DNA of 64,000 bases. Origin: Thetidibacter halocola (GTDB lineage Bacteria > Pseudomonadota > Alphaproteobacteria > Rhodobacterales > Rhodobacteraceae). Positions 8,653-16,896 of this stretch are shown one piece after another (within the stretch, counting starts at the first letter, position 1; each line of letters opens with the position of its first letter). The notes under the pieces are model-generated. The model did not search any database. It was not told the origin of the DNA and worked only from the letters and a program-made list of their open reading frames with translations. The stretch spans positions 248,001 to 312,000 of the forward strand of contig NZ_JAGTUU010000004.1 in assembly GCF_018224955.1 (NCBI RefSeq), written 5' to 3'. The position numbers and the translations under genes were made by a program.

Positions 8653-10260
8653 ATGGAGATCGGACTGGTCGAGCTGTCGCGCATGCAATTCGCGATGACC
8701 GCCATGTATCACTTTCTCTTTGTGCCGCTGACGCTGGGCCTGTCGATCCTCGTCGCGATCATGGAGACCGTCTATGTCATGACGAACCGCCCCATCTGGC
8801 GCCAGATGACCAAGTTCTGGGGCACGCTGTTCGGCATCAACTTTGTCCTGGGCGTCGCCACGGGCATCACGATGGAGTTCCAGTTCGGCATGAACTGGAG
8901 CTACTACAGCCACTATGTCGGCGACATCTTCGGTGCGCCGCTGGCGATCGAAGGGCTGATGGCCTTCTTTCTCGAGGCGACCTTTGTCGGCCTGTTCTTC
9001 TTCGGCTGGGACAAGCTGACCAAGGTGCAGCACGCCGTCGTCGCCTGGCTGGTGGCCATCGGCTCGAACTTTTCGGCGCTGTGGATCCTTATCGCCAACG
9101 GCTGGATGCAGAACCCGGTTGGTGCGGAGTTCAACCCCGACACGATGCGGATGGAAATGACCTCGTTCTTCGACGTGGTCTTCAACGAGGTGGCGCAGGC
9201 GAAGTTCGTGCACACAGTCTCGGCAGGCTATGTCACGGCCTCGGTGTTCGTGCTCGGCGTTTCGGCGCTGTATCTGCTGCAGGACCGGCACAAGGACCTC
9301 GCCCGCCGCTCCATCGCCGTCGCATCGGCCTTTGGCCTCGCCTCGGCGCTGTCGGTGGTCGTGCTGGGCGACGAGTCGGGCTATTCCGCCAGCCACACGC
9401 AAAAGATGAAGCTGGCCGCGATCGAGGCCATGTGGGAGACCCACCCCGCCCCGGCGCCATTCACCGCCATCGGCTTTCCCGACCAGGAGGCGCGCGAGAC
9501 GCATTACGCGGTGGAAATTCCCTGGGTCATGGGCCTGATCGGCACCCGCTCTCTGACTCATGAGGTTCCCGGCATCAATGACCTGGTCGCCGAGGCAGAG
9601 GACCTGATCCGCGAGGGCCTGATCGCCTATGACGCGCTGATGACGATCCGTGAGCAGCGCGACGCGACCCCACCCGAGGTCCGCGCGACCTTCGAGGCGC
9701 ATTCCGACGCGCTGGGCTATGCCTTCCTGCTGAAGCGCTACGTGGACGATCCGCGCGACGCCACGGACACCCAGATCGCCATGGCGGCCGACGATACGGT
9801 TCCCGGCGTGGCGCCTCTGTTCTGGGCCTTCCGGGTCATGGTCGGGCTGGGCTTCAGCTTTATCGCAGTCATGCTGTATTTCTTCTGGCGGGCCAATTTT
9901 CGAAACATGCAGTTCCCTCGCTGGTCGCTTTACGCTGCCGTGGCGATCATCCCGACGCCCTGGCTTGCCGCAGAGCTGGGCTGGTTCGTGGCCGAGTTCG
10001 GCCGCCAGCCCTGGACCGTGGATGGCGTCCTGCCCACCGCGCTGTCGGCCTCGCATCTCAGCATCGCGGACCTGCTGATCACGCTGGCGGGCTTCGTCAC
10101 CTTCTACTCGGTCCTGTTCGTGATCGAGATGAGCCTGATGGTGAAATACATCCGCAAGGGCCCCTTCCTCGACGTGGCCGAGACGCAGGACTGGCAGGCC
10201 CGCCACGAAGGCCGCCTGCGCGGCGACACCGGCGCCCCCATCGCAACCCTTGCGGAGTGA
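8653..10260 (+). CDS. cydA: Cytochrome bd ubiquinol oxidase subunit I
   Basis: This is the catalytic haem subunit of the bd quinol oxidase (535 aa), an inner-membrane enzyme that reduces O2 to water without proton pumping and with high oxygen affinity. Haem and quinol landmarks are present: H20 and H187 (KFVHTVSAGY), E100 and E108 on the proton path, M396 (FWAFRVMVGL) and E448 with the GRQPW motif (450-454). GDESGY opens a long quinol loop (about residues 239-385), so this is the E. coli-like long-loop type rather than the short-loop cyanide-insensitive type. An AAGGAGG ribosome-binding site precedes the ATG. Control by oxygen and by an Rrf2 factor is likely from the upstream sites. Confidence 0.97.
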   Translation: MEIGLVELSRMQFAMTAMYHFLFVPLTLGLSILVAIMETVYVMTNRPIWRQMTKFWGTLFGINFVLGVATGITMEFQFGMNWSYYSHYVGDIFGAPLAIEGLMAFFLEATFVGLFFFGWDKLTKVQHAVVAWLVAIGSNFSALWILIANGWMQNPVGAEFNPDTMRMEMTSFFDVVFNEVAQAKFVHTVSAGYVTASVFVLGVSALYLLQDRHKDLARRSIAVASAFGLASALSVVVLGDESGYSASHTQKMKLAAIEAMWETHPAPAPFTAIGFPDQEARETHYAVEIPWVMGLIGTRSLTHEVPGINDLVAEAEDLIREGLIAYDALMTIREQRDATPPEVRATFEAHSDALGYAFLLKRYVDDPRDATDTQIAMAADDTVPGVAPLFWAFRVMVGLGFSFIAVMLYFFWRANFRNMQFPRWSLYAAVAIIPTPWLAAELGWFVAEFGRQPWTVDGVLPTALSASHLSIADLLITLAGFVTFYSVLFVIEMSLMVKYIRKGPFLDVAETQDWQARHEGRLRGDTGAPIATLAE

Positions 10261-10265
10261 ATGAG

Positions 10266-11429
10266 ATGATCCTTTACGAACTGATCGACTACGACACGCT
10301 CCGTGTCATCTGGTGGGCGCTGCTGGGCATCCTGCTGATCGGCTTTGCGCTGACCGACGGGTTCGACATGGGCGTGGGCGCGCTGCTGCCCTTCGTCGCC
10401 AGGACCGACGTGGAGCGCCGCGTCGCCATCAACACGGTGGGGCCGGTCTGGGAAGGCAACCAGGTGTGGTTCATCCTCGGCGGCGGCGCGATCTTTGCCG
10501 CTTGGCCGCCGCTGTATGCGGTCAGCTTCTCGGGCTTTTACCTGGCGATGTTCGTGGTCCTTGCGGCCTTCATCGTCCGCCCGGTGGCGTTCAAGTATCG
10601 CTCCAAGCGCGATGGCGCGGCGTGGCGCACAGGCTGGGACTGGGCGCTGTTCGCGGGCGGCGCGGTGCCGGCGCTGCTGTTCGGCGTGGCGGTAGGCAAT
10701 GTCCTGCTGGGTGTTCCCTTCCACCTGACGGACGACCTGATGCCGATGTATGACGGGTCGTTCCTGACCAAGTTCGTCGGCCTCCTGCGCCCCTTCGCCC
10801 TGCTGGCCGGTGTCGTGTCCTTCTCGATGCTGCTCATGCACGGCGCGGCCTGGCTGAGCCTGAAATCCGAAGGCAAGGTCGCCGAGCGCGCCCGCGCCAT
10901 CGGCGCCACGGCAGGTCTGGTCGCGGCCGCCGCCTATGCGCTGGCGGGTGTCTGGCTGGCGCTGGGGATCGACGGGTTCTCGCTGGCCGGAGAGGTCGCC
11001 GCGAACGGGCCGTCCAACCCGCTTTACAACCCCGTGACGCATGGCGGCAGCTGGCTGTCGGCCTATGCCGCGCGGCCCTGGATCGCGATCGCCCCGCTGA
11101 TGGGTTTCGCGGGCATCCTGATGGCGGTGCGCGGTCTCAAGGCCGGGCGCGAGGTCTCGACCCTGCTGTGGTCCAAGATGGGCATCCTCGGGATCATCTC
11201 GAGCGTGGGGCTGACGATGTTCCCCTTCATCCTGCCCTCGACCGTTGATCCGGACAGCTCGCTGACGGTCTGGGATGCCTCCAGTTCGCACCAGACGCTG
11301 TTCATCATGCTGGTCGTCACGCTGATCTTCATGCCCCTGATACTCGCCTACACCTCGTGGGTCTACACAGTGCTCTGGGGCAAGGTCACCGAGGCCGACG
11401 TCACCGAAAACCCCCACACCGTCTACTGA
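10266..11429 (+). CDS. cydB: Cytochrome bd ubiquinol oxidase subunit II
   Basis: This structural subunit of the bd oxidase has 387 aa and about eight or nine membrane helices. The N-terminus contains IDYDTLRVIWWALLGILLIG followed by FALTDGFDMGVGALLPF, the family's conserved first helix, with the quinol-oxidase type PVWEGNQVWFILGGGAIFAAWP downstream. I chose ATG 10266, since GGAG at 10254-10257 is correctly spaced for it; a GTG at 10257 overlapping the cydA stop would give 390 aa but places the ribosome-binding site on top of the start. The gene is 5 bp from cydA and 15 bp from cydX, forming a cydABX operon. The length is close to the E. coli protein (379 aa). Confidence 0.95.
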   Translation: MILYELIDYDTLRVIWWALLGILLIGFALTDGFDMGVGALLPFVARTDVERRVAINTVGPVWEGNQVWFILGGGAIFAAWPPLYAVSFSGFYLAMFVVLAAFIVRPVAFKYRSKRDGAAWRTGWDWALFAGGAVPALLFGVAVGNVLLGVPFHLTDDLMPMYDGSFLTKFVGLLRPFALLAGVVSFSMLLMHGAAWLSLKSEGKVAERARAIGATAGLVAAAAYALAGVWLALGIDGFSLAGEVAANGPSNPLYNPVTHGGSWLSAYAARPWIAIAPLMGFAGILMAVRGLKAGREVSTLLWSKMGILGIISSVGLTMFPFILPSTVDPDSSLTVWDASSSHQTLFIMLVVTLIFMPLILAYTSWVYTVLWGKVTEADVTENPHTVY

Positions 11430-11444
11430 GAAAGGACCGAAAAC

Positions 11445-11582
11445 ATGTGGTATTTCGCCTGGCTTCTCGGCCTCCCGCTTGCCGCGCTCCTGGCCGTGCT
11501 GAACGCCATCTGGCTGGAACTGCGCACCGATGCCTGCTTCGCCGACGAGGGCGACTGCCCGGTGGGCGAGCATCATCACTGA
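11445..11582 (+). CDS. cydX: Cytochrome bd small subunit CydX
   Basis: This 45-aa single-helix protein lies 15 bp after cydB behind a GAAAGGACC ribosome-binding site. The start MWYFAWLLGLPLAALLAVLN matches CydX/CbdX, whose family hallmark is MWYFAW-LG, and the helix is followed by WLELR, the usual acidic residue at the membrane edge. CydX stabilises the haem site of cytochrome bd. It is too short for most automatic callers. The tail is longer than in E. coli CydX (37 aa) and carries two cysteines in CFADEGDC and a terminal HHH, which could bind metal or form a disulfide; that point is inference only. Confidence 0.93.
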   Translation: MWYFAWLLGLPLAALLAVLNAIWLELRTDACFADEGDCPVGEHHH

Positions 11583-11607
11583 CGAGACAGGCCGCGCCGC
11601 CCATCGT

Positions 11608-11633
11608 CCCGGCGGCCGGTCTTCCCCGCCGGG
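11608..11633 (+). terminator. Possible terminator hairpin after cydX
   Basis: An 8-bp stem CCCGGCGG (11608-11615) pairs with CCGCCGGG (11626-11633) across a 10-base loop. There is no clear T-tract, so it may be an attenuating rather than terminating structure. Confidence 0.35.
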
Positions 11634-11691
11634 GCGGGCATCCCCCTCCCGCCCGCCCCGGTTCCCTGAATTCCCGAAACGGAGAACACCG

Positions 11692-12126
11692 ATGAAACGC
11701 ACGATCGCAGCCGTCCTCACGGCCCTCGCCCTGGCCAGCCCCGCCCTGGCCGAAGCCCCGGACACGCTGGTCACCATTCTGACCGCGCCCGAGGCGCAGA
11801 CCCAGCTGATGGCGATGGTCCTCGCCTCGCAGGCCGCCCAGCAAGGCGCCACGCCGCATATCCTGCTTTGCGGCCCCGCGGGCGACCTCGCGCTGAAAGA
11901 GGCGCCCGCCTCGGCCACCGCGCCGCAGCCGCCCATGGGCATGAGCCCGCAGGGTCTGCTGATGAAAATCATGGAGATCCCGGGCGCGCGGGTCGAGGTG
12001 TGCGCCATCTACCTGCCCGGCCGGGGTGCCCAGCCGTCGATCCTGCTGGACGGCGTGACCGTCGCCAAGCCGGCCGACATGGCCGCGGCGATGATCGCAC
12101 CCGGCGCACGGATCGCCAGTTACTGA
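11692..12126 (+). CDS. Exported DsrE-like protein
   Basis: This 144-aa protein has a cleavable signal peptide (MKRTIAAVLTALALASPALA, cut near residue 20). The mature part VTILTAPEAQTQLMAMVLAS followed by AAQQGATPHILLCG and the later VEVCAIYLPGRG looks like the small alpha/beta DsrE/DsrF-like fold, with two cysteines at the strand ends. DsrE-fold proteins carry or sense persulfide sulfur; here the protein is periplasmic by its leader. The ATG at 11692 follows GGAGAA. The gene sits between cydX and an SQR-like flavoprotein, which supports a sulfur-redox role. The family call is from sequence feel rather than an exact motif, so the function is tentative. Confidence 0.6.
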   Translation: MKRTIAAVLTALALASPALAEAPDTLVTILTAPEAQTQLMAMVLASQAAQQGATPHILLCGPAGDLALKEAPASATAPQPPMGMSPQGLLMKIMEIPGARVEVCAIYLPGRGAQPSILLDGVTVAKPADMAAAMIAPGARIASY

Positions 12127-12202
12127 CCGCAAGACCCGCGCAGGCCGAGACTTGCGCGGGCATCAGACGCCAACGCCGCACCGGCACCTCGCGGAGGAGA
12201 CC

Positions 12203-13525
12203 ATGACGACACAGACCCCAAAGACAGCCGCGACCCGGCGGCAGTTCCTGACCCTCGCCGCGGGTGGTGCGGCGCTGGCAACCGGCGCGCAGTTGCGCCC
12301 GGCGCAGGCGCAGACAGAGACCCGCGCCCGCATCGTCATCATCGGCGCGGGCGCCGGTGGGACCGCCTTGGCCAACCGCCTCGTGCGGCGGCTTGACGGT
12401 GCTGCGATCACCCTGATCGACCCGCGCAAGGAACACCTGTATCAGCCCGGCTTGTCGCTGGTCGCCGCAGGGCTGAAACCGCAGGATTACGTCGTCTCGC
12501 AGACGACCGACTGGCTGCCGCGCGGCGTGACCCTGATCCAGGAGGCCGCCGCTGCCATCGACCCCGAGGCAAGGACAGTCTCGACCGCGGGTGGCCAGAC
12601 GCTGGAATACGATTTTCTCGTGCTGGCCCCCGGCCTGATCCTTGACCATGACGCGATCCAGGGCTTCTCGCTCGACATGGTGGGCAAGGACGGGATCGGC
12701 GCGCTTTACGCCGGGCCGCAATACGCCGCCGCAACCTGGCAGGCCGCGCAGGGTTTCATCGAGAAAGGCGGTGTGGGCCTGTTCACCCGCCCCGCGACCG
12801 AGATGAAATGCGCGGGCGCCCCGCTCAAGCACACCTTCCTGATCGAGGACCTCGCCCGCGAGGCCGGAACGCGCGGCAGGATGGACATTTCCTACATGGC
12901 GAACAACGACAGCCTCTTCGGCGTGCCCATCGTGTCGGAAAAGGTGCGGATGCTGTTCGGCGACCGGGGCATCGCGCCCTGCTATTCGCACGTGCTGACC
13001 GCCATCGATCCGGGCCGCAAGGTTGCAACCTTCACCTCGCCCGAGGGCCCCGTTGAACGCGACTACGACTACATCCACGTCATCCCGCCGCAGCGTGCCC
13101 CCGAGGTGATCCGGCAATCCGGCCTCAGCTGGGCCGACAAGTGGACGGACCAGGGCTGGGTCGAATGCGACAAGGCCACGCTGCGCCATCTGCGCTACGA
13201 CACGATCTGGGCCTTGGGCGACGTGGCGGGCGTGCCCAAGGGAAAGACCGCAGCATCCGTGAAATGGCAGGTGCCGGTGGTCGAAGACGGCATCCTCGCC
13301 GCCATCGAGGGGCGCGAGGTGCGGGAATCCTACAACGGCTACACCTCCTGCCCGATGATCACCCGTGTCGGCCGCGCCATGCTGGTCGAGTTCGACTACA
13401 ACAACAATCTCGTGCCCTCCTTCCCCGGCGTGATCGCGCCGCTGGAGGAGTTGTGGATCAGCTGGTTGATGAAGGAAGTGGCGCTGAAGGCCACCTACAA
13501 CGCCATGCTGCGCGGCCGGGCCTGA
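12203..13525 (+). CDS. Tat-exported sulfide:quinone-oxidoreductase-like flavoprotein
   Basis: This 440-aa FAD enzyme starts at the ATG at 12203 behind GGAGGAGA. A twin-arginine signal (TRRQFLTLAAGG, RR at 12-13) with a cut near residue 36 sends it folded to the periplasm. The FAD motif is GAGAGG (48-53) and the second flavin motif is WALGDVAG (G339, D340). C203 (EMKCAGAP) and C383 (TSCPMI) correspond to the two catalytic cysteines of sulfide:quinone oxidoreductases; C260 lies between them. The family oxidises sulfide or persulfide and reduces quinone. With an exported DsrE-like protein upstream and a membrane protein 12 bp downstream, it is probably a periplasmic sulfide or polysulfide oxidation unit. 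The exact substrate is not shown. Confidence 0.85.
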   Translation: MTTQTPKTAATRRQFLTLAAGGAALATGAQLRPAQAQTETRARIVIIGAGAGGTALANRLVRRLDGAAITLIDPRKEHLYQPGLSLVAAGLKPQDYVVSQTTDWLPRGVTLIQEAAAAIDPEARTVSTAGGQTLEYDFLVLAPGLILDHDAIQGFSLDMVGKDGIGALYAGPQYAAATWQAAQGFIEKGGVGLFTRPATEMKCAGAPLKHTFLIEDLAREAGTRGRMDISYMANNDSLFGVPIVSEKVRMLFGDRGIAPCYSHVLTAIDPGRKVATFTSPEGPVERDYDYIHVIPPQRAPEVIRQSGLSWADKWTDQGWVECDKATLRHLRYDTIWALGDVAGVPKGKTAASVKWQVPVVEDGILAAIEGREVRESYNGYTSCPMITRVGRAMLVEFDYNNNLVPSFPGVIAPLEELWISWLMKEVALKATYNAMLRGRA

Positions 13526-13537
13526 GGAGGACAAGAC

Positions 13538-13906
13538 ATGAAGGACCTGACATTTGGCACCATCCTCGCCGTGTTCGAGGAAATCTTCGGCCGCTGGCTG
13601 TTCTGGGGCATGGTCGCGGCGGCGGCCGTGGTGACGCTGGCCTATCTCTATATCCTGATCCGCGACCACAGCATCAGCTGGCGCAAGTTCCTGCTGGCAC
13701 AGGTGTCGATGCCGGTGGGGGCCGTGGCGGCGGTGTGGTTCGTCATGATGATGACCCATTCCAGACTGTCGAACATCGGCGGGCCGGTGGACGTGATCGT
13801 GCTGCTGGCCGTCGCGGCGGCGGGGGCGGTGGGGATCGCGATCCTCGTCTATACCGCGCAGTCCCTGCTCTGGCCGATGCGTTCGGACGAGCGCGCCCGG
13901 GACTGA
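13538..13906 (+). CDS. Small integral membrane protein, possibly DUF5368
   Basis: This 122-aa protein is predicted to have three membrane helices (about residues 17-42, 53-72 and 82-108) and a short charged tail. It starts 12 bp after the SQR-like gene behind GAGGAGGAC, so the two are cotranscribed. The motif FEEIFGRWLFWGMVAAAA and the helix order recall a Rhodobacteraceae family annotated DUF5368, but I cannot confirm that here. It may anchor or pass electrons for the Tat-exported flavoprotein; this rests on position only. A strong hairpin follows it. Confidence 0.7.
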   Translation: MKDLTFGTILAVFEEIFGRWLFWGMVAAAAVVTLAYLYILIRDHSISWRKFLLAQVSMPVGAVAAVWFVMMMTHSRLSNIGGPVDVIVLLAVAAAGAVGIAILVYTAQSLLWPMRSDERARD

Positions 13907-13927
13907 GCCCATCGCATTTCGCAGGAT

Positions 13928-13957
13928 CGGGCCCGGCGCCGCCACGCGCCGGGCCCG
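13928..13957 (+). terminator. Strong hairpin after the SQR operon
   Basis: A perfect 12-bp stem (CGGGCCCGGCGC, 13928-13939, with its complement at 13946-13957) has a 6-base CGCCAC loop. No T-run follows, but the stem is strong and lies at the operon end, 85 bp before the next start. Confidence 0.6.
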
Positions 13958-14042
13958 GATCTGCGCGGTGCCTGCCTTGACACCCCGCGACCCAGCGTCT
14001 CTAGTTTCCGAACCCGTCAATCCATTTCAACGAGATGCCATT

Positions 14043-14615
14043 ATGACCGACGAGACCCCCGACAGCGCGACTCCGGACAGCCAGCAGATGGACCCCGAGG
14101 TTGTGCGCAAGCTGGCGCAGTTGCGTTCGACCCTGCGCGAGAATTTCGGCACGGCCGTCATGGCGATGATGATGCTGCCGCGCTACAGCAACCAGATGCT
14201 GCGCGACCTGCAGCACCTCGTGCTCGACCCGATGCTGAAGGATCGCCTCGCCTTCGCCTATCCCGGCAAGACCGAGCAGAAACCCATGAGCGACCTGGCC
14301 GGTTTCGCCATCTGGGCCAGCGTGTCCGACGAGGTCGACAAGCAGATCCGCGAGCAGATCGCGGCGGGTGTCTTTCCCATCCGCCTCAAGCCCGAGGACT
14401 GGACGAGCGGCCAGATCAACTGGCTGCTTGACGTGATCGCGCCGGATCGCGCGACCGTGGGTTCGGTCATCGCCAATTTCCGGCAGGTGGCGAAACAGGG
14501 CGAATTGCGCCTGCACCCGCTTATCGCGCGGCTGGTCGATGCCGAGACGCTGAAAAAGATGGGCGCCCGCAAGAGCCCCTCGGAAACGGCGCAGGCCGAG
14601 GCGCCTCAGGCCTGA
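14043..14615 (+). CDS. HlyC-like toxin-activating lysine acyltransferase homologue
   Basis: This 190-aa cytoplasmic protein starts at the ATG at 14043. The core KPEDWTSGQINWLLDVIAP (residues 116-134) closely resembles the HlyC segment around EDWTSG and IDWIAP, and D130 matches the HlyC catalytic Asp92. The family transfers fatty acyl groups from acyl carrier protein to internal lysines of RTX toxins. Anchoring on the LPRYSN / SPLHRN positions, the catalytic His23 of HlyC corresponds to Y48 here, though H58 is nearby. Activity may therefore be altered, or this may be a divergent subfamily with another mechanism. It lies 2.3 kb from a giant RTX-type gene, a possible substrate. It overlaps the convergent halogenase gene by 10 bp. 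The N-terminal 15 residues are acidic and probably disordered. Confidence 0.75.
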   Translation: MTDETPDSATPDSQQMDPEVVRKLAQLRSTLRENFGTAVMAMMMLPRYSNQMLRDLQHLVLDPMLKDRLAFAYPGKTEQKPMSDLAGFAIWASVSDEVDKQIREQIAAGVFPIRLKPEDWTSGQINWLLDVIAPDRATVGSVIANFRQVAKQGELRLHPLIARLVDAETLKKMGARKSPSETAQAEAPQA

Positions 14616-16114
14616 GCGGGTTGACGGCCGACCCGCGCGATCCAGGCGTCGTGGCTGTCCAGGGTGTCGACCTGCGCCCGCGTTTCCTGCGCCGTGGTCG
14701 CGATGAACCGGTGCAGGTCTACCTCTGACGCCGCATCGACCATCGGGTGCCAGGATCCGGGCCGCAGCCCCTGCCCCAGCATGACCTGCAACCAACTCGG
14801 AACGTCGAACAGCTCGGTGTTGAAACGCACGATGCGGCCCGTAGCGCGGAACAGGTCCATCTTGTCGCGCAGGCTGTCGGGGATGCTCATGGCCCGGCAA
14901 TAGCGCCAGAACTCTGACTCATCACGCTCGGTCAAATGGTAGTGCAGGATCAGGAAATCGCGAATCGCGGTGAACTCGAAATCCATCTGGCGGTTGAACT
15001 CGTCGACCAGCGTCGGGTCGCAGCGCCGGTCGGGAAACAGTGCCAGAAGCCGCGCGATCCCCGCCTGTATCAGGTGGATCGAGGTGGATTCCAGCGGTTC
15101 GAGGAAGCCGCTCGCCAGTCCCAGGGCGATGACGTTGCGGTTCCAGATGCGCCGACGCTTGCCGGTGAGGAAACGCAGCGGGCGCGGATCGCCCAGCGGC
15201 TTGCCCGGCAGGTTGGCGCGCAAGGTTCGCAGCGCCGCCTCGTCGTCGGTGAAGCCGCTGGCATAGACATGGCCGTTGCCCGTGCGGTGCTGCAGGGGGA
15301 TTTCCCATTGCCAGCCTGCCTCGCGGGCAGTCGAACGCGTGAACGGGTCCAGCCGTCCCCGCCCCTCGGAGGGCAGCGCCATCGCCCGGTCGCAGGGCAG
15401 CCAGTGCGACCAGTCCTCGTAGCCGGTTTCCAGCGCTTGCTCGGTCAGGACACCGCGAAAGCCCGAGCAATCAACGAACAGGTCGCCCTCGACCGCTGTG
15501 CCGCCCTCCATCTCCAACGCCGTCACGAACCCGGTTTCGGGGTGCAGGCGCCAGCCTTGAACGGTCGCGTCCAGCCGCGCAACGCCGCGCGCCTCGGCAT
15601 AGCTTCGCAGGAAACCGGCATAGAGTGCCGCGTCGAAATGATAGGCCGAGGCGGGCAGGCGCGCGGGTTTGCCCGCTGCTGCGCCATAGCGCCCCTCGCG
15701 CGCGGCGAGAGCGTTGGGACTGAATTCCTCGATGTCCGGCGCGCCGCCCTGCGCATGATGGCGCAGCCAGTAATGGTGGAAGGGCACCAGACCGATCTGC
15801 CGGCCCACGTCTCCGAAACCGTGGAAATAGCGTGTGCCGGCGCGCTGCCAGCCGATGAACTCGATCCCCAGCTTGATCGTGCCGCGTGTGGCGCTCAGGA
15901 AATCGCGCTCGTCGATCTTCAACCCGCTGTTGAACAGGCGGATCTGCGGGATCGTCGCCTCGCCCACGCCAACCGTGCCGATGGCGCCGGATTCGATAAG
16001 GGTGATCGCCAGTGTCCGACCGAAGTATTCCGACAGCGCGGCGGCGGCCATCCAGCCGGCGGTGCCGCCGCCGAGGATGACAACGCGCATGGGGTCTTTG
16101 TGCAAGGTCTCCAT
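14606..16114 (-). CDS. Tryptophan halogenase-family FAD-dependent enzyme
   Basis: This 502-aa protein belongs to the flavin-dependent halogenase family (PrnA/RebH-like). It shows the FAD motif GGGTAG (15-20), the catalytic lysine K81 in GTIKLGIEF, the halogenase hallmark WxWxIP as GWQWEIP (267-273), and EPLEST (339-344), whose E342/S343 match the PrnA E346/S347 pair next to the chloride site. All expected catalytic residues are present, so it is probably active. The natural substrate is unknown: many family members do not halogenate free tryptophan. No strong ribosome-binding site precedes ATG 16114; an internal ATG at 16090 (MRVVILGG) is an alternative. It is divergent from a DUF6445-like gene, and no flavin reductase is seen nearby. 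Confidence 0.9.
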   Translation of the reverse strand: METLHKDPMRVVILGGGTAGWMAAAALSEYFGRTLAITLIESGAIGTVGVGEATIPQIRLFNSGLKIDERDFLSATRGTIKLGIEFIGWQRAGTRYFHGFGDVGRQIGLVPFHHYWLRHHAQGGAPDIEEFSPNALAAREGRYGAAAGKPARLPASAYHFDAALYAGFLRSYAEARGVARLDATVQGWRLHPETGFVTALEMEGGTAVEGDLFVDCSGFRGVLTEQALETGYEDWSHWLPCDRAMALPSEGRGRLDPFTRSTAREAGWQWEIPLQHRTGNGHVYASGFTDDEAALRTLRANLPGKPLGDPRPLRFLTGKRRRIWNRNVIALGLASGFLEPLESTSIHLIQAGIARLLALFPDRRCDPTLVDEFNRQMDFEFTAIRDFLILHYHLTERDESEFWRYCRAMSIPDSLRDKMDLFRATGRIVRFNTELFDVPSWLQVMLGQGLRPGSWHPMVDAASEVDLHRFIATTAQETRAQVDTLDSHDAWIARVGRQPAQA

Positions 16115-16167
16115 CAGCGCAGGCTAACACGGGCGCCGGGCAAATCCAGTCTTCGCCGCGCCGGGCG

Positions 16168-16896
16168 ATGTGCCAGACTGCGGTTATGGAGAGGTTCGCC
16201 GCGAATCGTGCGCTGAAGATCACGGTCGTCCCGATGGGGCGGTTGGCCGAGCCGGTGATGGTGATCGACGATTTCCTCGCCGACCCGCAGGCGCTGGTCG
16301 CTGCCGCCCGCGCAAGCGACTGGCGCGAGTTGCCGCCGGGCGGCTATCCGGGGCGGCGGGCTGGCCTGCCGCGCGATTACGTGCGCTGCGTGCTGCAAAG
16401 GCTGGATGGACCGATCCGCAAGACGCTGCTGCGGCGGCCCTCAAGGCTGGATACGTTCGACTGTTCCTTTTCCATGGTCACGCGCGCGCCCGCAGACCTG
16501 GCCCCGTTGCAGCGGGTTCCGCATATCGACGTCGCCAATGCCGGTCGGGTCGCCATCCTGCACTACCTCTGCGGTCCGCAATTCGGTGGCACGGCGTTCT
16601 TCCGGCAGGACGCGACAGGGCTGGAACAGATCCGTCCGGCAGAGAAGCCCCGCTACCTCGCAGCACGCGCACAGGGGCTGGAGGCGCTGGGCCCCGACAA
16701 TCGCTATCCCGACGCCGACACGCCGGGATACGAGCGCACGGGGTTCACCGAGGCGCGGTTCAACCGGCTCGTCGCCTATCGCAGTTTCACGCTGCACAGC
16801 GGCATTGTCGAGGATCCCGCGATCCTGACGGACGACCCCGCGACCGGGCGGCTAACGGCGAATTTCTTCGTCGATTATGCCGAGGGAGAGACCTGA
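16168..16896 (+). CDS. DUF6445-like protein, putative 2-oxoglutarate/Fe(II) enzyme
   Basis: This 242-aa protein is divergent from the halogenase, with 53 bp between starts. The segment PHIDVANAGRVAILHYLCG followed by GGTAFFR gives H119-x-D121. With H210 (FTLHSG) and R228 (GRLTANFF) this reproduces the HxD...H...R iron and 2-oxoglutarate site of the double-stranded beta-helix dioxygenases. I recall this as the DUF6445 family, which often adjoins tryptophan-halogenase genes, so the two may act on one substrate. ATG 16168 or 16186 could be the start; neither has a strong ribosome-binding site. Its stop codon directly abuts the stop of the giant convergent gene with no spacer. Catalysis is inferred from residues only. 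Confidence 0.75.
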   Translation: MCQTAVMERFAANRALKITVVPMGRLAEPVMVIDDFLADPQALVAAARASDWRELPPGGYPGRRAGLPRDYVRCVLQRLDGPIRKTLLRRPSRLDTFDCSFSMVTRAPADLAPLQRVPHIDVANAGRVAILHYLCGPQFGGTAFFRQDATGLEQIRPAEKPRYLAARAQGLEALGPDNRYPDADTPGYERTGFTEARFNRLVAYRSFTLHSGIVEDPAILTDDPATGRLTANFFVDYAEGET

